From: Phycisphaerales bacterium
Lineage (GTDB): Bacteria; Planctomycetota; Phycisphaerae; Phycisphaerales; UBA1924
DNA length: 51,895 bases
Direction of reading: 5' to 3'
NCBI GenBank assembly: GCA_019750095.1
Contig: JAIEOW010000137.1
Span: 1 to 51,895 of the forward strand
The notes under the pieces are model-generated. The model was not told the DNA's origin. It worked only from the letters and a program-made list of their open reading frames with translations, and did not search any database. Positions within the stretch are counted from its first letter, which is position 1. Each line of letters starts with the position of its first letter. The translations under genes were made by a program, and so were the position numbers. Positions 18,296 to 28,400 of the stretch are shown here, one piece after another.

Positions 18296-19462
18296 TTAGT
18301 TGGAAGAACCCTTGCTCTTGGCCTCTTCCTTGTACTGCTTGACGGTCTTCTTGCCGCCTTCAAGGTCGGCGGGCTTGGTCTTGTCAGAGAGCGACTTGAT
18401 GTACCAGATCAGTGCGTCGACTTCGAGCGGGGTGAGCTGGCCGACGTAGTTGGGCATGCTGGTCGGATAGCCCTTCATGATGCGTTTCTGCGAGTACAGG
18501 ATGTTCTCGCGGAGCCAGTTTTCATCAACGAGTTTGCCGCTCTCGCCGTTGGTGTACTCGTGGGTGTCGCCGAACATGTTCTTCCAGGTCGGGCCGGTGT
18601 TCTTGTCGCCGCTGATGGAGTGGCAGGAGTTGCAGCCCTTGGCGGTGTAGACCATCGAGCCCACCTTGAGCAGATCGTCCACGGGGTTGTAATCAGTCCA
18701 CTGCTTGATCGTGGCCTCAAACTCTGGAATCGACACGACCTTCATCTGGGCGGCCATTTCGGAGTGGTAGTCGCCGCAGTATTCGGCGCAGAAGACCGTG
18801 TGCAACCGACCGCCCTTGCTCTTGTCCTGCTCGCTCAGCGGCTGTGGGAAGAACCACATGGACGTATACCGGTTCGGAATCACGTCCATTTTGGTGCGGA
18901 AGTCTGGGATGTAGAACGCGTGGATCACGTCCTTGGAGCTCATGATGAGCTTGACAGGTCGGCCGGCCGGAACGATGAACTGCGGCACCGGGTAGTTGCT
19001 CTTGGTGAGCATGACCTGATCACCACGGGGCTGAGCACCGTTGCGATAGGAGAACGTCCAGTTCCACTTCTGCCCGCTGACCATGATCTCTTCGGCATCG
19101 GCCGGAGCCGAGAGCTTGTCGAGATAGCCGGTGAACCCGTAATAGAAGATCGGCACCATGATGATCAGCGGGATGATCGACCAGGCGAGCTCCAGCGGGG
19201 TGTTGTGCTGGACGCTGACCTGATAGTTCTCGCTCTGCTTTCCGCGGTGGTACTTGGCGATGAAGTAGAAGATCAACCCCATCAGCGCGACGAAGCTGAC
19301 GATGTTGATCCACATGATGTACATGAACAGGTTCTCGGTGTGCGTCGCCTGAGACGACGCGCCGGTCGAGAAGAAGAACAGCGACTTGGTCCACTCGTGG
19401 AACCCGGCGAGGCCGAGCGAGAGCGAACCGAACGCCGAGGATGAGAGTGCATCGTGCATCAT
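18296..19462 (-). CDS. coxB: Cytochrome c oxidase subunit II with fused cytochrome c domain (caa3-type)
   Basis: 388-residue subunit that takes electrons from a c-type cytochrome. Two N-terminal membrane helices (about 45-70 and 88-108) lead to the CuA domain, with WNWTF and the CuA motif [12 protein letters not shown] (Cys225, Cys229). A C-terminal cytochrome c domain has haem site CNSCH (Cys277-His281) and a likely axial Met in the [10 protein letters not shown] block. The fusion defines a caa3-type enzyme. The ATG at 19462 overlaps the sco stop as ATGA; a second ATG follows at 19459. It is embedded in the act-cox operon, so the likely electron donor is alternative complex III directly or via ActE. 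Confidence 0.96.
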   Translation of the reverse strand: MMHDALSSSAFGSLSLGLAGFHEWTKSLFFFSTGASSQATHTENLFMYIMWINIVSFVALMGLIFYFIAKYHRGKQSENYQVSVQHNTPLELAWSIIPLIIMVPIFYYGFTGYLDKLSAPADAEEIMVSGQKWNWTFSYRNGAQPRGDQVMLTKSNYPVPQFIVPAGRPVKLIMSSKDVIHAFYIPDFRTKMDVIPNRYTSMWFFPQPLSEQDKSKGGRLHTVFCAEYCGDYHSEMAAQMKVVSIPEFEATIKQWTDYNPVDDLLKVGSMVYTAKGCNSCHSISGDKNTGPTWKNMFGDTHEYTNGESGKLVDENWLRENILYSQKRIMKGYPTSMPNYVGQLTPLEVDALIWYIKSLSDKTKPADLEGGKKTVKQYKEEAKSKGSSN

Positions 19463-20481
19463 GACATGGACCCGCTAGGAACCCGGGCCGATGGGCCGCG
19501 GGCGAGAGACTGTGCATCAGAAATCGATGGATTGCCGTTGGGGCCGGTGTTCATCGCCGACGAGCGGCGCCTGCGCCGATCAGCCCACCAGAGCACGCCC
19601 AGAAAACCGCCGAGGACGACCGCCGCCCCGCCCGAGCCGAGTTGCATCACGCGCATGGCCTGGAGCGAGTAGGTGCCTGCGTTGGGATCAAAGTGGTAGC
19701 ACCAGAGGGGGAAGGCGTCCCAGAAGCTGCCGATTTTGCCGTTGGAAGCGTCGAGCAGCGCGAGCTTGACGTCCTTGGCTGGGTAGTTGAGCCCGGTGAG
19801 ATAGCTGGAGATCTTGCCCTCGGGCGTGAGGACGAAGAGGGCCGTGCCGTGGGAATACTCGTCGCTCTCGGGGAGGTATCGGAAGGGGAAGCCGAGGGCT
19901 TCGCCGAGTTGACGAGAGGTTTCCGGCGAAGCGATGACAAAGTTCCAGCCATCGCGGATGTCGTTGTTCTCCGGTCGCTGGTAGGCCAGTATCTGGGCGG
20001 CCTTGTGCGAGCGGGCGTCGGCGGGCTTGTCGCGATGGTCAAAGCTGACCACCAGAACGTCGAAATCCTCGCCGACGGTGAAGTCGATGGTGTCGATCGT
20101 CTTGGTGAACTTTTCCAGGATCGTGGGGCAGAGGATCGGGCAGCGGAAATAGGACATCTGGATGACGACGGGCTTGTTGCCTTTGCCCGCGGGCTTGCCG
20201 TCTTTCATCGTGGGGCGATTGAAGAACTCATTCAAGCTGACAATCTTGCCCTCGGCGGTGGTCACCTGAAGATACATGGGCACAAACTTACCCAGGTTGT
20301 TGGTGATCGTCAGACCCTTGACCGGTTCGGGAACGTCGGTCGGAATGAGCTGGGCGATGGACGTCGACGCGAGAAGACCGACCGAGAGCGCACAGCCGAC
20401 ACGCCGCAACACGCCCATGACACCGCCCCGAGCAAGCACTCGTGCGGCATCAAGCGGGATTGTCGTGCACAACTGCGTCAT
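19459..20481 (-). CDS. sco: SCO1/SenC-type copper chaperone
   Basis: 340 residues. A signal anchor is followed by a thioredoxin-fold SCO domain with Cys114-x3-Cys118 (YFRCPILCP) and His211 (EYSHGTALFV), the three copper ligands of the family. A C-terminal membrane helix (about 272-292) ends in a run of five arginines. SCO proteins deliver copper to the CuA site of subunit II, which is the next gene and overlaps this one by four bases. The ATG at 20481 has AAGG seven bases upstream; an internal ATG at 20418 would give a cleaner signal peptide. The C-terminal helix is an addition to the basic SCO fold. Confidence 0.93.
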   Translation of the reverse strand: MTQLCTTIPLDAARVLARGGVMGVLRRVGCALSVGLLASTSIAQLIPTDVPEPVKGLTITNNLGKFVPMYLQVTTAEGKIVSLNEFFNRPTMKDGKPAGKGNKPVVIQMSYFRCPILCPTILEKFTKTIDTIDFTVGEDFDVLVVSFDHRDKPADARSHKAAQILAYQRPENNDIRDGWNFVIASPETSRQLGEALGFPFRYLPESDEYSHGTALFVLTPEGKISSYLTGLNYPAKDVKLALLDASNGKIGSFWDAFPLWCYHFDPNAGTYSLQAMRVMQLGSGGAAVVLGGFLGVLWWADRRRRRSSAMNTGPNGNPSISDAQSLARGPSARVPSGSMS

Positions 20482-20496
20482 CGCATGCCTTCAATC

Positions 20497-20530
20497 GAAA
20501 CCCGAAACCCGAGCCCCGAAACCCGAAACC
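20497..20530. repeat. GAAACCC tandem repeat between the His-rich gene and sco
   Basis: The unit GAAACCC repeats four to five times with one variant (GAGCCCC). On the transcribed (minus) strand it reads GGTTTCGGG repeats. It fills nearly the whole gap between the sco start and the end of the upstream 150-residue gene. Confidence 0.65.
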
Positions 20531-20983
20531 TCACTTCCCCGCCGTCGCCTTGCCCGCATACTCCGCGATCACGCCCTTGGCGGCGTCCTTGATCGGAACG
20601 AGCGTGATGTTCTTGGTCTTACCCTCTTCGCCGGCGGGCACCTGCAGCGTGCCGCCGCTCTCCAGCCGAATCAGCGATTGCCCCTTCCACTCGCGGAAGA
20701 CCTTGGCCGGTGCATCGGCGGTGGCCAGCTCGCGTTTTTCCAGGGTGCGGGTGGTCGCACCAATGTAGAACGCGTACACGATCACGCACGCGACGACGAT
20801 CAGCACGAACAGGAACACGCCCACACCCAGCACCATGCCCGAGTTCACCGTCTCGGCGTGCGCGTGCTGCGGCTTCTCGTCGTGCGAGTGATCATGCCAC
20901 GAGTCCACCGCATCGTGATGCGCCGTCGTCGCGTGTGCATGCTTGGAAGCGGAAGAGTGGGATTGTCCGTGCGTGTCGGCCAT
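20531..20983 (-). CDS. His-rich single-span membrane protein in the ACIII-caa3 operon
   Basis: 150 residues, not recognised as a described family. The first 48 residues carry about 13 histidines (SHSSASKHAHATTAHHD, DHSHDEKPQHAHAE). One membrane helix follows (about 50-76, GMVLGVGVFLFVLIVVACVI), then a small C-terminal domain (about 77-150). It occupies the place after actF where a small extra subunit (ActG or similar) is found in some ACIII clusters, and it precedes sco. Possible roles are an accessory ACIII or supercomplex subunit, or a periplasmic or cytoplasmic metal-binding factor for copper loading; neither is shown by sequence. Confidence 0.7.
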   Translation of the reverse strand: MADTHGQSHSSASKHAHATTAHHDAVDSWHDHSHDEKPQHAHAETVNSGMVLGVGVFLFVLIVVACVIVYAFYIGATTRTLEKRELATADAPAKVFREWKGQSLIRLESGGTLQVPAGEEGKTKNITLVPIKDAAKGVIAEYAGKATAGK

Positions 20984-21080
20984 AGCTGCTTATCCGGCGT
21001 TTCGGAACTTCATGAAAGTTCGATGCTCTTCGAGACTTGATGCCGCCCAAATCGGGCAAATCCGACGAATCTCTCTGGGG

Positions 21081-22382
21081 TTACACGTAGTTCTTGTGCC
21101 CAAGCACTTCGTGCAGGCGTGGGTCCTTGATGGGGATGATGGGCCCGCGGCTCATCTTCCAGACCGCCGCCCCGATGAAGAACAGGGCCGGGCCGAGAAT
21201 CCCCGCGATGTCCAGCCACAGGTTGACCCCGGGCTTGGCGTCCTTGACGATCGGCCGCACCATGAAGACCAGGTCGGCGGCGTGCATGACAAGGATCCAG
21301 AGGGCCACCAGGCGAAGAAGGTGGGGGTTGCGCTTCACATCGCGCACGAGCAGGATCACGAAGGGAATCAGGAAGTGCCCAAGGCAGAGGGCAACGAAGA
21401 TCGGCATATAGCCGCCGTCTTTGCGAAGGTTGTAGAAGGCGGTTTCTTCGGGAATGTTGCTGTACCAGATGAGGAAATACTGGCAGAACGTGACATACGC
21501 CCAGAAGACGGTGAAGGCGAACATCAGCTTGCCGAGGTCGTGCTGATGTTCCTTCGTGAACGCGGCACCGTACTTGCCGCTGGCGCGGAGCGAGCACATG
21601 ACGACGATCATCACCGCGAGAGAGCTGAGCACGCTCCCGGCGAAGAAGTACACGCCGAACATGGTGCTGAACCAGTGATAGTCGAGCGACATCAGCCAGT
21701 CGAAGCTGGCAAACGCCGTCGAGAGAGCGAACAGCAACAAGCCAAAGGAACTGATCCAGCGCTGCTTGGCGGTGATCCAGCGATCACCATTCTCGTCCTG
21801 CTTGCGGCTGAGGCGGTAAAGGACGCTGCCCAGGGCGATCCAGATGAAGAAGTAAATCGCGGCGCGGATGGCCCAGAACTGTGGATCGAGCCAGGCCATC
21901 TTCTTGGTGTAGATGATGTCGCCGGCGGTATAGGCCGGGTCCATCCACTTGAAGAGCATGCCCTTGGTGACGAAGAGTTCGAGGATGAGGATGGGCAGGA
22001 ACAGCAGCAGCACGACCCACATCATGCTCGCGGTGCTCTCGGCGGTGCGTCGCACGGCGGCGCCCCAGCCGGCGTTGAACTGCTGCAGAATCATCTGCAA
22101 GCCCAGCGCACCGAGGGCGATGCCCAGGGCGTACAAGAAGCCCATGTGATAGCTGGCAAGGGCCTGCTTGCCCACCAGCCCGCCGCTGAAGCCGCCGACG
22201 GCGACGACGACGATTCCGACAATGCCCATGAACATGAGCCCGGCCCCGGCGGTCTTCATTCCAGACCCAGGGGTAACGGCGTCCATGTCCAGCTTGGCGC
22301 GTGCCGCGATGTGCGGGGCTTCGTGGGCGTGCCCGTGGCCGTCTTGGCCGTGGTCGCCGGCATGTGTAGAGATGCTGCTCAC
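21081..22382 (-). CDS. actF: Alternative complex III subunit ActF (quinol:cytochrome c oxidoreductase)
   Basis: 433-residue multi-span membrane protein of about ten helices, homologous to ActF and partly to ActC. Conserved-looking blocks include QFWAIRAAIYFFIW, FASFDWLMSLDYHWFSTMFG, FWAYVTFCQYFLIWYSNIPEET and HLLRLVALWILVMHAADL. ActF helps form the quinol-side membrane core of ACIII. The GTG start at 22382 overlaps the actE stop as GTGA and has AAGGAG eight bases upstream, so the longer upstream reading is rejected. The N-terminus is His-rich (DHGQDGHGHAHEAPH). Confidence 0.92.
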   Translation of the reverse strand: MSSISTHAGDHGQDGHGHAHEAPHIAARAKLDMDAVTPGSGMKTAGAGLMFMGIVGIVVVAVGGFSGGLVGKQALASYHMGFLYALGIALGALGLQMILQQFNAGWGAAVRRTAESTASMMWVVLLLFLPILILELFVTKGMLFKWMDPAYTAGDIIYTKKMAWLDPQFWAIRAAIYFFIWIALGSVLYRLSRKQDENGDRWITAKQRWISSFGLLLFALSTAFASFDWLMSLDYHWFSTMFGVYFFAGSVLSSLAVMIVVMCSLRASGKYGAAFTKEHQHDLGKLMFAFTVFWAYVTFCQYFLIWYSNIPEETAFYNLRKDGGYMPIFVALCLGHFLIPFVILLVRDVKRNPHLLRLVALWILVMHAADLVFMVRPIVKDAKPGVNLWLDIAGILGPALFFIGAAVWKMSRGPIIPIKDPRLHEVLGHKNYV

Positions 22383-23305
22383 TGCGTGGGCTCCTTGCGG
22401 TCGGTATTGGCGGGGTCCATCGCCAGCGGGGAAGCGCTCGCAGCACCGATTGGGCTCCGGGCGCTGGTCCCGTCTTTCCATGCCGCCTGAAGTGTGCGGA
22501 CATACATGACGATCGCCCAGGCGTCGAGTTCGTTCACCTTGTCGGCGTAGCCGGGCATCTTCGGGGGCAGGTCAGATGTCGCGGCGGGCACGCCTTGGAG
22601 GATGACGTGGAACAGATAGCCATCCTGCCCGGTCTTGACCGCACGGTCGCGATACTTGGGATCGTGATAGCTCGGGACGAGATAGCGCCAGCGACGCCCG
22701 ACGATGCCGCCGGTGCCGTTGGTCGGATCGCCACCTTCGCCGTGGTACCCGTGACAGACGGCGCAGTAGATGTTGAACCGTTCCTGCCCGCGCTCGACCA
22801 TCTTGGCCAGCGACTCGGCAGGACTCGTGAGCTTTGCGCCACGGGCGTTCCAGTGATCGGCAAAGGCCTGAACCGCGCCGGCGGGGATGGACTTGAGGTA
22901 CGCGGGCTCTCCCTCGGCCAGCGGCTTGCCAGCGGGGTCAATGCCCTGATAGATGCCTACATCGAGCTTGGCAAAGCCCGCTCGATCACCATCGACGCGT
23001 GAAGACCCGCCGAATGCGACCGTGCCGGAGACCGGCTGGCGCATGGCTCGGCCATCGGAGAAGAACGCCGTCTCGGTCTGGGGCTTGAACTTCGGGCTGT
23101 CGTCCATGTCGGGCAGAAACTGCCGCGGGGGAGCGTCAGAGCGCTCGCGCTGGCACCCGCCCGTGCCGAGCCCGAGTGCCGCAATGCCAGCCAGAATGGA
23201 CAGCGTGCCCACGGAGCGGGCGAAGGAGTTGGCAAAGGTGTTCGGACGCATGGTCATCGCGTGGGTGCTCGTGAAGAGTGGGGAGGTGGTTTGCGTGGGC
23301 ATCAT
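22379..23305 (-). CDS. actE: Alternative complex III cytochrome c subunit ActE
   Basis: 308 residues. The leader ends with Cys51 (GLGTGGC), suggesting a lipoprotein. A monohaem cytochrome c domain has CAVCH (Cys181, Cys184, His185) and a likely axial Met in PPKMPGYADK. ActE carries electrons out of ACIII towards the oxidase, here probably to the cytochrome domain on CoxB. Two tandem ATGs (23305, 23302) follow a strong GGAGGA; the first overlaps the actD stop as ATGA, the second has better spacing. A long linker (about 51-170) precedes the haem domain. Confidence 0.92.
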   Translation of the reverse strand: MMPTQTTSPLFTSTHAMTMRPNTFANSFARSVGTLSILAGIAALGLGTGGCQRERSDAPPRQFLPDMDDSPKFKPQTETAFFSDGRAMRQPVSGTVAFGGSSRVDGDRAGFAKLDVGIYQGIDPAGKPLAEGEPAYLKSIPAGAVQAFADHWNARGAKLTSPAESLAKMVERGQERFNIYCAVCHGYHGEGGDPTNGTGGIVGRRWRYLVPSYHDPKYRDRAVKTGQDGYLFHVILQGVPAATSDLPPKMPGYADKVNELDAWAIVMYVRTLQAAWKDGTSARSPIGAASASPLAMDPANTDRKEPTQ

Positions 23306-23871
23306 TCCTCCACCAGATCGATGTTGTATCCCTTGGCGCTCTCGAACATCTGGCGCGTCTTGGCGGGGTCAAAGTTTGGATCGCGCGATTCGACGCAGAT
23401 CACGAAGCGATCGTCGCTCACACGCAGAAAGCGGGACTTCTTGAACAGCGGGTGGTACCACATCGGCAGCGTGTTGAACGCCAGCATGCTGATGAGCGCG
23501 GTGAACGCTGTGAAGAGCACGCCGATCTCGAACGTGACGGGCACGAACGCCTGCCACGCGCCCAGCGGCTTGCCCTGCACCACCGTGGCATAGCCATACA
23601 CGGACACCCAGTACTGGAACGCAAAGCCCACGCCCGCGCCGCCGAGCCCAATGAGCCCCGTCAGCAGCGGCACGCGGCTGGTCTTCAGCCCCATCGCCTC
23701 GTCGATCCCGTGGATCGGGAAGGGGGCGTAGAGGTCCCAGTTCTTGAATCCCGCATCGCGGAACTTCTCCGCAGCGTGGTAGACGTCGGCGGGCGTGGCG
23801 AACTCGGCCATCATGCCGTAGACCGTCTCACCCGTCGGGGTCTTGAAGATTTTGCTCTGCTTCCGAGCCAT
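23302..23871 (-). CDS. actD: Alternative complex III subunit ActD (DUF3341)
   Basis: 189 residues with the DUF3341 layout. An N-terminal hydrophilic ferredoxin-like part contains YGMMAEFATPADVYHAAEKF and APFPIHGIDEAMGL, two membrane helices lie at about 69-92 and 107-133, and the short C-terminal domain follows. ActD is a peripheral or membrane subunit that packs on the ActC-ActF core. The ATG has GGGAAAG upstream. Gene order actC-D-E is as in other ACIII operons. Confidence 0.93.
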   Translation of the reverse strand: MARKQSKIFKTPTGETVYGMMAEFATPADVYHAAEKFRDAGFKNWDLYAPFPIHGIDEAMGLKTSRVPLLTGLIGLGGAGVGFAFQYWVSVYGYATVVQGKPLGAWQAFVPVTFEIGVLFTAFTALISMLAFNTLPMWYHPLFKKSRFLRVSDDRFVICVESRDPNFDPAKTRQMFESAKGYNIDLVEE

Positions 23872-23888
23872 GGTTTCAGTCTTTCCCT

Positions 23889-23916
23889 AATGCCCTGTGC
23901 CTGATGCCCAGTGCCT
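23889..23916. repeat. 14-base direct repeat between actC and actD
   Basis: Two adjacent copies of a 14-base unit, AATGCCCTGTGCCT and GATGCCCAGTGCCT, differ at two positions and fill much of the 51-base gap between the actC end and actD start. No function is evident. Confidence 0.45.
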
Positions 23917-23922
23917 CTGCAT

Positions 23923-25476
23923 TCAGTGGTGATCGTGCGGACTCGCCTGCGGCGTGACGTTCTTGATCTCGCTCATCGCAAACGCCGGCAGGAACTTCAA
24001 GAACAAGAGGAACAGGAACATGAAGATCCCGCACGTGCCGACGAAAGTCATGATGTCCACAATGGACGGGAAGAACATGCCCCACTGCGCCGGAAGGAAG
24101 GCCCGGTGCAAGCTCGTCACGATGATCACAAATCGCTCGAACCACATGCCCACCGTCACAAACGCGCACACCACGAAGATCCACAGCGGGCTGGTGCGGA
24201 ACTTTCTAAACCAGAAGAGCTGCGGCGTGACGACGTTGCAGAAGATCATCGCCCAGTACGCCCACCAGTAGGGGGCACCACGCGGATGCAGCCAGTCCGG
24301 TGTCACACGGTTCCAGATGAACACGTCGGCTTCGTACTGGTTTGCGCTGTACCAGGCGATGAAGAACTCCATCGCATAGGCAAACCCGACCATGCTGCCG
24401 GTCACCAGCAGGATCTTGGCCATGTTCTCCATGTGCCGAAGCGTGATGAAATCCTTCATGTTCGGATACAGCTCACGCGCCGGGATCATCAGCAGCAGCA
24501 CCATCGCAAACCCGCCGAAGATCGCCCCCGCCACGAAGTACGGCGGGAAGATCGTCGTGTGCCACCCGGGCAGCACGCTCGTCGCAAAGTCAAACGACAC
24601 GATCGAGTGCACGCTGAGCACCAGCGGCGTCGAAACGCCAGCCAGCAGCAAATACGCCTTCTCATAGTGCAGCCAGTGCCGGCTGGAGAATCGCCAGCCA
24701 AGGGCCAGGAACCCGTAGATCCACGCCCGAAGCTGATCGACGCGAAGCGAGAGGAACGGCAGGACCGTCGGGCCGTCCTTGGAGGCCTGCATGCGGAGCA
24801 CCGCGCGATCGCGGAGCGTCGCCAGATCGGGGATCATGCCCATGAACCAGAACAGGGCCGACACGGTGAAGTACGTGCTGACCGCGAACACGTCCCAAAG
24901 CAGCGGGCTCTTGAAGTTCGGCCAGATCGCGTTGGAGTTGGGAATCGGGAAGACCATCCAGATGAACCACATGCGACCCACGTGGATCCCGGGGAAGGTG
25001 CCGGCACAGATCACGGCGAAGATCGTCATCGCCTCGGCGGCACGATTGATCGACGTGCGCCACTTCTGCTTGAGCAGGCACAAGATCGCCGAGATCAGCG
25101 TTCCAGCGTGGCCGATACCGATCCAGAACACGAAGTTGGTGATGTCCCACGCCCAGTCGACGCGGTTGTTGAGCCCCCACACGCCGACGCCCGTTACCAG
25201 CAGGTAGACGATCATCAGTGTGCCGAGCCCGGCGATGTTTGCCGCGAGGAACAGCAGGATGTACCACCATCCGCCCGGCTTCTGCTCGACGTAGCCGCAG
25301 ACGGTGTTGGTGATGTCGTGGAAAGATCGGTTGTTGAGGACCAACGGCGCGCGTACCGCCGGGTCATCGATGAGCGTGCCGTCGCCGGTGCGCTCGTCGA
25401 TGGGTTGCGGGCGGTCGAGCGGAAGGGCTCCGCTCAGGCGACCGGCATTGATCTCATCTGGGTGAATCGCACTCAT
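23923..25476 (-). CDS. actC: Alternative complex III membrane subunit ActC (NrfD/PsrC-like)
   Basis: 517 residues with about ten membrane helices of the NrfD/PolySulfide reductase C type. It is recognised by [59 protein letters not shown] and [13 protein letters not shown]. This subunit is thought to hold the quinol-binding site and to couple oxidation to proton movement. The C-terminus ends in HDHH. It starts 6 bases after the actB stop, within one transcript. Confidence 0.96.
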   Translation of the reverse strand: MSAIHPDEINAGRLSGALPLDRPQPIDERTGDGTLIDDPAVRAPLVLNNRSFHDITNTVCGYVEQKPGGWWYILLFLAANIAGLGTLMIVYLLVTGVGVWGLNNRVDWAWDITNFVFWIGIGHAGTLISAILCLLKQKWRTSINRAAEAMTIFAVICAGTFPGIHVGRMWFIWMVFPIPNSNAIWPNFKSPLLWDVFAVSTYFTVSALFWFMGMIPDLATLRDRAVLRMQASKDGPTVLPFLSLRVDQLRAWIYGFLALGWRFSSRHWLHYEKAYLLLAGVSTPLVLSVHSIVSFDFATSVLPGWHTTIFPPYFVAGAIFGGFAMVLLLMIPARELYPNMKDFITLRHMENMAKILLVTGSMVGFAYAMEFFIAWYSANQYEADVFIWNRVTPDWLHPRGAPYWWAYWAMIFCNVVTPQLFWFRKFRTSPLWIFVVCAFVTVGMWFERFVIIVTSLHRAFLPAQWGMFFPSIVDIMTFVGTCGIFMFLFLLFLKFLPAFAMSEIKNVTPQASPHDHH

Positions 25477-25482
25477 GGCTGG

Positions 25483-28400
25483 TCACACTCCCCCGGCGGT
25501 TGGCAACACGCCCAGTGACAGCCGATAGCCGGTGTCGGTCGTGCTCTTGGTTTGATCGATGAAGTTCACGAGATTGCTCTTGGCTCCGTCTTGGGCAGGT
25601 CCAAACGCGTGCTTGCCGTCCTTGGCCTCGTGCCCCTCGTGCCCCGGCGAGTGATCGCCGTGGTGATGGTCAAAGGGGTTGGTCCAGTTGTTCCGCCGAT
25701 CGGCGGTGACGAGCGCGGGGTTGGGATTTCGCATGACCATCAGGTGGGTCGTGCGCGGGCGGGTGTTCAGATAGCCGAGCACCATGTACGAACGCTGGCT
25801 CTCGCGCAGCTCGTGCACCTTGCTGCCCATGCGTGTGCCGCCGCCGGGGAGCGGATAGCTGGTCTTGACGTCGTTGATGTCGCCGAAGGTGATGGCGTCG
25901 GCTGGGCAGGACTGCTGGCAGGCGGTCTGGAAGAACCCATCGGGGATCATGTCCAACTTCTTCAGCTTGACCTCGATACGGGCTTCGTTGATGCGCTGGA
26001 TGCAGTAGCTGCACTTTTCCATCACGCCGCGGGAGCGGATCGTGACGTTCGGATTCATGCCCAGCTTGGTCACTTCGTCCAGTCGCTCGCGCAGACGCGG
26101 CGGGATGAGGTTCTTGTTCTTCGGATCAAGCCCGACGGCGTCCATCGCGCCCTGCCCGATGTAGTCGCCGTTGAACTTCTTCACGCCATAGTCAAAGAAG
26201 TTGAAGCGTCGAACCTTGTACGGGCAGTTGTTGGCGCAATACCGCGTGCCGATGCAGCGGTTGTACACCATGTAGTTGATGCCTTCTGGGCCGTGCACCG
26301 TGGCGTTGACCGGGCAGACCGTTTCGCACGGAGCGTTCTCGCAGTGCACGCAGAGCAGCGGCTGGAAGGTGACGCTCGCATCGGTGATGCCGCCGGAGAG
26401 GTTGTCGCCCGCGTAATAGCGGTCGATGCGCATCCAGTGCATCTCGCGATGCTTGTTGACCTCGATCTTGCCGACGACGGGGATGTTGTTCTCGCTCTGA
26501 CAGGCGACGACGCACGCCGAGCAGCCGGTGCAGCTCGACATATCCAGCGTCATGCCCCATTGCTGATCGCGAGCGAAGTCGACGGCCCGCTCCTTGCCGT
26601 CGGTGCGGAAGGCCGAGCTGCCGTGCTCGAGGGTGCTGCCGGCGATCGCCTCGGTCTTGGTGCCGCGCTGCGGGTTGATGTACGCGTTGGCGTTGGCCGG
26701 GGTGTGCGAGAGCTCGCCCAGACGCTCGGCGTAGTTCAGATCGCGTTGCTGCTTGTAGCTGTCGGTAAGCGCCCGTGCCTTCGCCTCAGCGGACATTCCG
26801 GCAAAGGGATCGTCGCCGAACTTCTTCCACGCGGGCAGGTCGGTCTCGCGGACGATCGCGCGACCTTCCATGGAGCCGTGTGATTGGGTGCAGGAGATCG
26901 GGTAGCGCGTCTCGCCGCCGGAAACGCGTGAGATTTTGGCTCCGGTCGCCATGCGACGGTTCGAGCCGCCCAGGCCGCTGATCGGATAGACGTTGTGGCC
27001 CGTGCCCTCGCCGACGCGGCCGACATGGGTGCGTCCATAGCCAAAGGTCATGACGATAGTGTTATCGGGGATGCCGATCGCGGCCCACGCCGCGGCCCGC
27101 ACCGTCTGGCCGCCGACGCTGACGTCGATGAGGCGGGCGTGGCGGACTTCGCTGGTGTCCTTGTCCTGCTCGATGCCGAAGGTCTTGGCCGTTGCCGGGC
27201 TGACGAGCGCGACGTTATCCCAGACGATCTTCGTCATCGGGTCGGGCAGTTCCTGCAGCCACGCGTTGTTGTTGAGCGAGCCGTCGCCGACCGAGCCCGC
27301 GACGAAGACCACGTCCAGCGACTCGCTGCCGGGTGAAGCGATCTTGAGGGTCCGCAGAGCCGAGGCGACGCCGCCATAGGCGATCGTCGGCTGGGCGATC
27401 TTCTCTGAGGGCGAGAAGACGCCATCGTTCAAGGCCCGGCGCCAGGCGCGCTCAAAGTCGCTCTTGGCAAAGCTCGCGTTCGCCTTCCATGTGTTCCGCA
27501 CGATCGTGTAGCCGTCGGCCTCTTCGCCGGGGAGACCGGCGATGTGCGCGAGCACCTCCAGATCGCTCTTAGCCCCGAAGAGCGGCGCGATCATCGGCTG
27601 CACCGGCGAGAGCGTGCCTTCGAGCGACTCAAGATCGCCCCAGCTCTCAAGCGCGTGCGCCAGCGGCAACTGCCACGTGCTGTGCTCGATGGTTTCTGAG
27701 TGATCGCTGGAGAGCGTGATGCGATGCTGGGCCTTCTTCATCGCCTCGGCGAAACCCAGGTCGCCCGGCGCGTCATACGCGGGATTGGTGTTGATGCACA
27801 CCAGCGTGCTGATCTGCCCGCCGTTGAGCGCGTCGGTGACACGCTTCAGCCCGGCGATGCCGCCGGTGCGTTCTTCCTCAGTCAGTGGCTTCAGTCGAAG
27901 AGTGGAACCGATGTTGCCCAGCGCGGCGTTGATCGCATAGCCCAGAGCGTGAATCGCCGCGGGCTGCGAGGCGCCAACCAGCACGAGCGACTTGCCCTTA
28001 CGGCTCTGCTTGTTCTCGTCCCGCAGCAGGTCTTCGGCCAAGGCCGCGACGAACTGCTCATCGATCTTCACGCCACTCGCGTTTACCAGCCGCTCAGCGC
28101 CGAGTGCGACTTCCGCGCTCAGCCCGGCGGCCTCGCCAAGCTTTGCGGCCAGCGCGGCGACATACGCCCCGACCTCGCTCGGTGCCACGCGAACGCGATG
28201 GTCGGCCTTTGCGCCAGTGGTCGAGAATGTGCCCTCAACCACGTACAGACGATTCATCTCGTCTGCGGCCTTCTTGGGCGTGCGCTTGCTCGCAAAGCCG
28301 CGGGTGTTGGACAGAAACGCCGCGTCGTCCAGCAGAATGTCGCGATCAAAAGACGCGATCACTTCCGCCTTGGAGACATCCAGCACGTCGCGCATCGGCT

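Noticed and set aside
16384..18363. Upstream extension of coxA to 18363
   Set aside because: The added 58 residues are Arg/Pro/Ser-rich shadow translation across the repeat region; a strong GGAGGA marks the ATG at 18189.
20943..22490. 515-codon plus-strand frame antisense to actF
   Set aside because: Charged low-complexity translation typical of the reverse complement of membrane-protein codons; actF is well supported.
23911..25518. 535-codon plus-strand frame antisense to actC
   Set aside because: Same reason: His/Arg/Glu-rich shadow of a multi-span protein with clear NrfD-type motifs on the other strand.
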